A DNA stretch of 64,000 nucleotides. Source: Cannabis sativa. Its lineage: Eukaryota; Streptophyta; Magnoliopsida; Rosales; Cannabaceae. Below the pieces are notes generated by a model, which made no database searches, was not told the origin of the DNA, and was given only the letters and a program-made list of their open reading frames with translations. The stretch lies in contig NC_083603.1 of assembly GCF_029168945.1 (NCBI RefSeq), forward strand, positions 20,894,001 to 20,958,000, written 5' to 3'. Shown here piece after piece: positions 57,301 to 64,000 of this stretch (positions are counted from its first letter, which is position 1; the number at the start of each line of letters is the position of its first letter). A program made the translations under genes and the position numbers.

Positions 57301-57987
57301 TAATTTTATTTCAATCACCATCTAAGTATAATTTTATAAATATTATATTAAATTCTTATTTTTTTTTGAATTTTTTAATTCTAAATTCGACTTTAATGAA
57401 TATATTTATTAGAATAATAAAGAAAATACATTTTAAGGAATGAGCTTTATTATTATTAAGATATTCGATCTCCATTGTTGGTTTTACATCGCGTTTGTTT
57501 TAGTGAGTAATCCTCCCTAATGGAGGAACGTTCATTAGCAATTCCGCACCGTTTAATCTCAAAAGATAAGTAGTTTGTAAGTGTTTTATATGGTATGGAT
57601 CACCCTAATGGTGGCGACCATATTTGACTTGCAAATTGTGAAACAATGGTAGTAGCTCATAAGATAGAATAGCCTTGACTCTCGCCTAAACGGGACAACG
57701 CTGGATTCCAATCTTGATCGAATAAAAGGTTGCTAGAATGTTTAACATTTTAGATGAGCTGACAACTCTATTCAATAGATGGTAGCTTTGACTCTCGCCT
57801 AAACGGGACACTGATATCAGTTTGTTGAAAAACCTTGGAAATTATTTAGGATTGAATTTTTTTTAGTATTTTCTCATATCATTCCTACTTGTTATGTGCT
57901 TATAATTTCTGAATTGATTTTCTGTTAAACCATTATTAATTTCTATTTGTTGATTTCTATTATTTTGTAGTATCCTCTATTATCATA
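54308..57987 (+). other. long gag leader, AT-rich with a GC-rich island
   Basis: 3.7 kb without a gene. It contains an abrupt GC-rich island at about 54570-54770 with three copies of CGCGCGCGGA. A long A/T-rich stretch with many AATTAAAT-like phrases (54830-57450) follows. Near gag there is a less biased zone (57480-57840) where CTTTGACTCTCGCCTAAACG occurs twice (about 57676 and 57788). Short frames in the GC island are not credible genes. Confidence 0.7.
54310..54322 (+). other. TR-GAG-like primer-binding site
   Basis: TGGCCTCAGAGCC two bases after the 5' LTR; a variant of the Met-tRNA site TGGTATCAGAGCC. Confidence 0.7.
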
Positions 57988-58515
57988 ATGAATCCCATGT
58001 TATCACTGTTGACTGAAAATAACCTGAATGGATCTAACTTTCCTAAATGGAATGAGAACATTAATATTGCTCTCATAGGAGAAAGTGCCTTGTTTGTTTT
58101 AACTGAGCCGTCACCTGAAGTGCCCGGGGATAATGCATCCAAAGCTGTGAAAGAAAAGTATGAGCGTTGGCAGAAAGCAAATGACAAAGCTCTATACTTT
58201 ATGCTTTCCAGCATGGTTGACACCCTCAAAACTCGGTTTTCTAAAACCGAAAAGGCTGCTGAAGTAATGACGAAGTTAAATGAGCTATTCGGTAAGGCAT
58301 CACTTCAGTCTCGCTTTGACGCGACTAAGAAGTACATCAATGCACGGATGGAACCTCATCAAAACGTGCGTGACCATGTTCTCCTCATGGAAAGTTATTT
58401 CCAAGAAGCCCGGGATCATGGTGCTAAAATGGGCAGCGCCACTCAAGTAAGCCTTATCTTGAATAGTCTGACTCTAGCATTTCTACCATCACACATCAAA
58501 TTATGTCATGAATAA
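57988..58515 (+). CDS. copia-type gag, N-terminal part
   Basis: 175 codons. The start LNGSNFPKWNENINIALIGE and ALFVLTE is the classic copia gag opening (DUF4219). The UBN2/Retrotran_gag_2 domain follows, with WQKANDKALYFMLSSM (about 63-77), NELFGKASLQSRFDATKK and LLMESYFQEARDHG. It would form the capsid of virus-like particles. The frame ends with TGA-free shift to LCHE and TAA at 58513-58515; the continuation is in another frame from about 58490, so a 1-nt frameshift separates it from the zinc-knuckle part. Confidence 0.9.
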   Translation: MNPMLSLLTENNLNGSNFPKWNENINIALIGESALFVLTEPSPEVPGDNASKAVKEKYERWQKANDKALYFMLSSMVDTLKTRFSKTEKAAEVMTKLNELFGKASLQSRFDATKKYINARMEPHQNVRDHVLLMESYFQEARDHGAKMGSATQVSLILNSLTLAFLPSHIKLCHE

Positions 58516-58855
58516 GAAGGAAATAGACTTTCATGAGTTAGTCAATGACCTTCAAACTTATGAAAATTTGATTGGAGGACCCAAGAAGAAAGGGAGTAAG
58601 CCTCACAATTCTGGGAATGGTAATGGGACGATAAAACCTGAAGCAAATGTTGCCTCTGCTTCGAAACCCAAATCGAAGAAGAAGTGGAAGAACACCAAGA
58701 AGCGTGCAAAAGTCATGAAAAACAAAAAGGTTGCTGCTTCTGGTGATGCTACACTCAAAGGAAAGTGTTTCTACTGCAATGAGAAAGGTCATTGGAAACC
58801 CCAGTGTCCTAAACTTCTTGCAAAGAAACAAGGTATTTCTATTTATAAACTTTAA
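58490..58855 (+). CDS. copia-type gag, C-terminal zinc-knuckle part (frameshifted)
   Basis: Read in the shifted frame: MNKKEIDFHELVNDLQTYE (end of the UBN2 domain), then a lysine-rich region and the CCHC knuckle CFYCNEKGHWKPQCP (about residues 87-101 from Met 58508). It ends at TAA 58853-58855. The overlap with the upstream frame is only a few codons, so this is the same gene after a frameshift rather than a second gene. Confidence 0.85.
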   Translation, partial: HTSNYVMNKKEIDFHELVNDLQTYENLIGGPKKKGSKPHNSGNGNGTIKPEANVASASKPKSKKKWKNTKKRAKVMKNKKVAASGDATLKGKCFYCNEKGHWKPQCPKLLAKKQGISIYKL

Positions 58856-58859
58856 GAGT

Positions 58860-58946
58860 TTTAGTGAATTATTATCCAATTGGATTTATGATTCTGGACT
58901 AACTTTGTTTATTTGTTTTCTTCTTCTTATAGGCCAAGCTACTTGA
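58860..58946 (+). pseudogene. remnant of copia protease start
   Basis: In one frame the sequence after gag reads NWIYDSGLT, matching the WI.DSGAT aspartic protease active-site motif that follows gag in complete copia elements (Ala changed to Leu). The similarity stops within a few codons, marking where pol has been lost. Confidence 0.55.
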
Positions 58947-60687
58947 ACTCAGATGAGTTGGATCGGAAAGCTGGACCAAGGGTGAAATCGTCCAGATGAA
59001 GATGAAGCTCTTCAATCTATTTTTGAATTAATTGTTTTAGTTTAAAGACAATTTGGATTTCAAATTTTAGTTAGGGATATTTATCCCTATTTTTCTCATA
59101 TTGTTGTAATATATTTTTTTTATTATTATTATTAATAAAGTTCTATAATTTTCGAATTCAACCAATTGCAATTTATGAGATTGAGCTTCATTTATTTTAT
59201 CTTCATCAACTATTACCACATTATATTTATATGTTTGTATGTGTAAGTGTTTTTATTATTGATGCAAATTCTATAATATTTACAACTCTTCATAGAGTTA
59301 TATTAAATAAACACTAGAAATTAATTCTATGTTTATTAATAATTGTTAATTCTAATACAATTATTAAGAATTTGTTTAATAAAAGGATCTTTTGATCTGA
59401 TAGGGGTGGAGAAAAGTTAAGAAAACTATGCAGTTCAACGATCTTTTATATCTAATGAACTCTGGATAGTATTCAACTCCATATAAACTCTATCCCACTT
59501 AGAGAATCATGATCTTTACAACCTTTAGGGGTGGATCATAATCTCTGTATACTTAGGGGTGGAGTTTATCCACATTACCCTATATGTATATACTTAGGGG
59601 TGGAGTCTATTCTACGTTTCCCTATGTAACACATATCTTCTTTAAACATGGAAGTAATATAATGAGTCAGCTATTATCAATATAAATTCTTGATCTTGAT
59701 TGTATGTTCCATTTCGATTTTACTGTTGTAAGTAAAAGTTTGATACTTTTGAAAGTTCTTTGTTAAAGTTTCACACCACCTTAATTGAGTGGGAGAATTT
59801 TAAAATTCTATACCCATCTTCATCAGGTTGATACTTGTGATAGGTACTTAAGAACACTACTGAAAAGCAAATCTAACCATTCACATGGATAAGAATAGCT
59901 TATCAGAATTATGAGAATAAGATAAAGAACTCTAGTTCAGTCCATTCAAATGACTTGAACCTAGAATTCTTAATCCTCATAAAATATTATGGTATCTTAA
60001 TTTTGGTTACTTAATCTCTGGCATGTATTTTTCACTTCAAATACTAGTCTGCTATGTTGATGACTTAGTCTTAACTTAATGATTCAGACTAATTAAAAAG
60101 TCACAACTAGATAACTCTCTAACAATCAGAGGTTAAAAGTATTATTTAACCAGACATCTGCTATTGAGTGGGAGCTATCTGAGATGTAATCAAATAGGGA
60201 ACATTAGAAGATATTCAAGAAAGATTTATGAAAGTGATCTATATGTTAGATATTAAGGAACTGTGTATAAGTTATCCTTGTATCTCACAAACTCATTTCG
60301 AAATTCTATGAGATGGTGCTTACTTTGGGGGTGGAGGAGTTATTCTTATAATAATTCAAGCTCTACCAGAGAAGAATTATAACTTTGTAAATTCAAAAAT
60401 ACCAAGAAAGATATATTGCTGAAGAAAGTCTACACTGTATTATCTCAAATACATATTTTAAAATATGAGAGATATGTCTTCTGTTTATTCAGATGTACTT
60501 TAAAACAGTAAAGATTTTTGTATCCCTTGATGAGTAAAGCATATAGTAAAGGATGTTTCATAAGTGTATTTATGAACTAGTTTCCAAAAGTTTGGGTGGA
60601 TTCAAATATACTACACTTGATCTGAAGATCAAGACATCAGATTGACCTATTTGCACAGTTTGTTTTATATTAGTGCAAGTGGAAGTT
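58947..60687 (+). other. 3' noncoding part of the TR-GAG-like element
   Basis: No RT, integrase or RNase H motif in any frame. The phrase TAGGGGTGGA recurs four times (near 59401, 59527, 59550 and 59597). A purine-rich tract, GTGCAAGTGGAAGTT, at 60673-60687 abuts the 3' LTR and is the polypurine tract. Confidence 0.7.
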
Positions 60688-62576
60688 TGTTGGGTTTTAT
60701 GCCCTAAATAAAACTCTTTACAATCTGATTAGCTATCAATATAAGAAATTTGAAGTGATTTATGTTTGCATGAATTTTACATGCTAATGGTTTAATATGT
60801 TTATTACATTTACACACAAAATCAGTTAAATCCAGATCATGTGTTTATTCACAATTACAGTATCGTCAACACAGTGGAATGTGATTGTGATCATATGAAT
60901 CAAAAGACTTAGTTCCTGTCTCATCAGTGTTATTGGATTTACACTAATGTGATAATCAGCGATGATGTGTACTTACACTTGGAGTAAGTGTTATGTTCTT
61001 TCCAGGACATTAGCAAAGTATACTAGTTTCGAATGTATGGAGTACATTGGACTGGACCGATATTGCAACTAAGTTAAGATATTACAAACTTACCGTTATA
61101 TATCTTTCCAAGTCAATATCAGTAGTTGATCTTAAGATTAAAAGAATCTAAATCCTGATATGCTTAGGCTCAACTTAGGAGTACTATTCATGTTCTTTGA
61201 TTTATTAGTTAAGCCTACTTTTGGGTCAGGGTGATACGTATATTTTGGGAACATGATAGTATGATTGAGTGGGAGTGCTGAACATAAATATGGAATCTAT
61301 AGCTTCTACTGGTGTATAGAAGTCAAGTGATGATTCCCTTCGAGCTTAGCAAATAGAAGTAAATGGATGAGCTCTTGTTTAACTGACTAATTATTAGATC
61401 ACTAAACACCATTTACAGGTAGCTAAGTGTTTTAAGGGGCAAAATACATTGAGGGGTGAGAATTGTAAAATTATCCCATCTCGATGTAAATCATCTATAT
61501 AGAGGATCTTTAAATCACAATAAGATTATAACAATGGTTAAATGAGATAGCATATCTATATCGTGGAACATATAATATGCTCTATATAAGTCTGAGAGTG
61601 CAATTCTAAGTTCTAAGAGTAGATTCAACGAAGAATTAATAAGTAGGAATTTACTTGGTAAATTTGGTTCACTTATTGGAAGCTCAGCATATAGATCCAT
61701 GGTCCCCATTCTAGTTGAGAACATTCTACTTTTAAGACTCAATAATTGATTCGTGATTGGTCAATTATAATTCTAAAGTTAGACTATGTCTAATTTATGA
61801 ATTTTCACTAAGCAGGGGCGAAATTATAAAGAAAAGAGATTCTAGGTTTATTTATTTATTAATGGACTTTATATGTCTAGTTAATAATTAAATTAAATGA
61901 CAATATTATTTAATAATCTATTTTAGTTATTAAATAATTAGTTTTGGCATTTAAATGGTTAGAATTGGAAAATTGGCATTTTTGATAAAATAGAAATAAA
62001 ATTTGTTAAAACTGCAAAATCAAGTGGGCCCATTATCTACACCTTGGCCGGCCACTTGTTTGACTTTTTTAAATTGATATTTTCATTATTTTAATGCCAA
62101 ATAATTTCTAACCTAAACCTAGTAGTTGCCTATAAATAGAAAGTGATGGCTCAGTCAAAAACATACTTTCATTAGTTATCTGACAGAAAATTTCTCTCTT
62201 CAGAAAACTGAGCCTTCCCCTTTTTCTATACCTTGGCCGAACCCCTCTCTTCTCTTTTCCTCTTCTATATTTCGACCCTAGTGAAAGAGTGAGTGCCCAC
62301 ACACAGCAAGCAGTAACTCAATCATAGATTGGAAGACTGCGAAGGATCAAACTCAAAGAGAAGGACATTCGAGCTCAGATCTTGATTATACTCTGCGACA
62401 GAAAGGATACAAGGTTTAGAGATCTGAGTGGAAGGAGACATTAATTCCGCTGCATCAATGTAAGGTTTTCTTAACTTTATATGTGTTTATTTTATCGTTT
62501 TAGAAAGTTCATATTTAGGGTGTTAAACAACATACTTGTGAGTAGATCTAAGATCCTGGTAAAATAATATCCAACA
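60688..62576 (+). repeat. TR-GAG-like element 3' LTR
   Basis: 1889 bp with a TATAAATAGA box at 62131-62140. Contains, uninterrupted, the site where Cassandra entered the solo LTR (AGAACATAACACTTAC on the opposite strand, near 60990). Confidence 0.95.
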
Positions 62577-62581
62577 TAATG

Positions 62582-62770
62582 TCCCACGTCGCTTTCTACC
62601 GTTACCGAAATAAGCATAGAAAACGCAAAATTCAGATATATAGCATAATAATATATTTTGAATTTAAATAAATCTCCATAAACATATAAATCATAATTAA
62701 TAACTCAATATTGCAATTAACCCTAATCATTTAATAATCCAAAATATTGATCTTAAGCGGTCATTAGAGT
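62582..62770 (-). repeat. old gypsy-like LTR remnant, right piece
   Basis: On the minus strand the segment starts near 62765 with TGACCGCTTAAGA, recalling the gypsy-2 LTR start TGTAAAGACCGCTTAG, and continues to the TR-GAG-like insertion site. It complements the 51845-52466 piece. The match is weak. Confidence 0.4.
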
Positions 62771-63480
62771 TATCATATACTATCTAATTTGAATGAGATC
62801 AACGGTAATCGAGATCATTTAGATTTTTTTTAGTGCAAAACTTTTTATCTATTTATTATGCATAATTTGCTTTGACAAAGAACCATAACTTTTCATTTGA
62901 ATATTATTTATTAATGCATGTATTAATTTATTGTTCACTATTATAATTACAACCTTAAAATTTTTATAGTGTATTCCATACATATTGTTTAAAACAAAAA
63001 TTTTAAATTATTAAATTAATTTAAAAGTGGAATTGATAATAAATAATAAAAAATCATGTCTTTACAAGGGTAGTAATTCTATCGTTTATAGTACGTTTGA
63101 AGCACCTTATAATTAAAGTTGTCATAAACTATAAAATTTGGATGAGATCGACAATAAATCGAAATTATTTAGATAATTTTGTAGTACAAAATTTTTCATC
63201 TATTTATAATGTATTTTTTTTATTTGATAAAATTTATTATTCAATTTTTATTTGACAAACTTTTTATTTGAATATTATTATTATTATTGCTGCATGTGTT
63301 ATTATATTGTTCACTATTATACTTTATATAATACAACCATCAATATATATTAACAAATAAAAGTTTAAAACTTTTCACCACAATAATTACAAACTTTAAA
63401 ATTTTTATAGTATAAGAATTGTTCCATATTAGTAAATATTAAAAAAAAATGAACTATTGTTTAGAAAAATAAAATAAAGA
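62758..63480 (+). repeat. two diverged tandem copies of a repeat of about 330-370 bp
   Basis: Copy 1 (about 62758-63060) and copy 2 (about 63108-63500) share, in the same order, TTTG(A/G)ATGAGATC, ATCTATTTAT(T/A)ATG, TTTGAATATTATT, TTGTTCACTATTAT and AAATTATTAAATTAATTTAAAA. No coding sequence. Confidence 0.65.
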
Positions 63481-63972
63481 AATTCAAATTATTAAATTAA
63501 TTTAAAATCTTAAATTAAAAAAAAAAAATCATATCTTTTGAAAAGATTGAACTCATGTCATTGTACTTAATATACAATAATTTTACCTCTTACACCATTA
63601 TTATATTATTGGTTGTATTGATTATGGTAGGATTAAATAACTTGAATATTTTATACTTTTCTAGCTACAATTATTGTGTTAAGTAGAAAATAAAAATATA
63701 AATTTCAAATTAAAAAAATAATTAATTGAAAATTATAACTAGTCATAAGATAAATAAGTAAAAAAAAAAATTAAGTTTGGAGTTAGTTTTGGAGTTTGTT
63801 AGTTGAACTTGTATTTAATAATATTTAAAATTAATTATAAATAAAAAAATATATTAATTTTGGTGTAATTTTCAAGAGTTGATTTGAGCCATTGGATTAA
63901 ATCAATGACTATAAATTACTATCCCTATTAATAGGTAAAAATTACAATACCTATTATATTAGCTTCCATATA
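63480..63972 (-). repeat. inverted repeat arm D (partner of arm C)
   Basis: Reverse complement of 41515-41832 joined to 51505-51675. The two arms enclose gypsy-2 and the TR-GAG-like element. It could be the second end of one large old element or a second inverted copy of a dispersed repeat. The right edge is near the end of the window. Confidence 0.7.
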
Positions 63973-64000
63973 TATATACATATATGATGATGAATATAAA

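Larger units (their letters stand above)
52472..62576 (+). mobile_element. copia-type element with gag only (TR-GAG-like)
   Basis: LTRs 52472-54307 (1836 bp) and 60688-62576 (1889 bp) run TGTTGGGTTT to CCAACA. The perfect 5-bp duplication TAATG flanks it (52467-52471 and 62577-62581). Primer site and polypurine tract are in place. The 6.4-kb interior encodes only a copia-type gag (57988-58855) and the start of a protease motif; RT, RNase H and integrase are absent. Large elements with two LTRs and gag only are described in plants as TR-GAG. The 9472-13399 solo LTR is the same family, so the family has been mobile. Confidence 0.9.

Noticed and set aside
62108..62302. Minus-strand open frame in the 3' LTR of the TR-GAG-like element
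   Set aside because: It lies within LTR promoter/leader sequence and has no recognisable motif.

Overview
This window is plant nuclear DNA, very probably from a dicot. The base composition is strongly AT-rich, and it carries plant-type Ty3/gypsy and Ty1/copia LTR retrotransposons primed by initiator methionine tRNA. It also has plant L1-type LINEs ending in an RNase H domain, Mutator-like elements (MULEs) with ULP1/DUF1985 cargo, a Cassandra element carrying 5S rRNA sequence, and plant introns and splice sites. I could not name the species. There are almost no host genes. The only clear host coding sequence is an orphan last exon of a GH28 polygalacturonase near 41.0-41.2 kb (minus). A captured exon-1 fragment of a host gene sits inside a MULE near 2.8-3.0 kb.

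Layout. 0.7-3.4 kb: a Pack-MULE-like element with 9-bp target duplications and terminal inverted repeats (TIRs) of about 280 bp; it holds host exon pieces and a later LINE insertion. 3.7-7.3 kb: LINE scrap and a broken MULE with a ULP1 protease C-terminus. 8.1-18.8 kb: a decayed MULE with a DUF1985 gene (plus) facing a MuDR-type transposase pseudogene (minus). It was later hit by a copia solo LTR (9472-13399) and a second solo LTR (about 14630-15780). The first solo LTR was itself hit by a tandem Cassandra array (11066-13077). 19.4-29.0 kb: a young complete gypsy element (gypsy-1, minus) whose LTRs are nearly identical. 29.2-31.4 kb: a LINE 3' half split by a hAT-type MITE. 31.8-34.2 kb: a large fold-back built from AACCGGTT-bearing subrepeats. 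34.9-35.3 kb: a palindromic MITE. 39.1-39.5 kb: a 44-bp minisatellite. 41.8-51.5 kb: an older gypsy element (gypsy-2, plus) with several coding lesions. 52.5-62.6 kb: a copia-type element with two LTRs that encodes only gag (TR-GAG-like), inserted in an old gypsy-like LTR. 63.1-64.0 kb: a repeat that is the inverted copy of the sequence gypsy-2 interrupted.

The genes do not form a cellular pathway; they are the machinery of successive mobile elements. Nesting gives relative ages. The MULEs and the inverted repeats are oldest. Gypsy-2, the copia family and the LINEs came later. The Cassandra array postdates the copia solo LTR, and gypsy-1 is probably the youngest. Target-site duplications could be read for most of these insertions, so several pre-insertion sites can be inferred.
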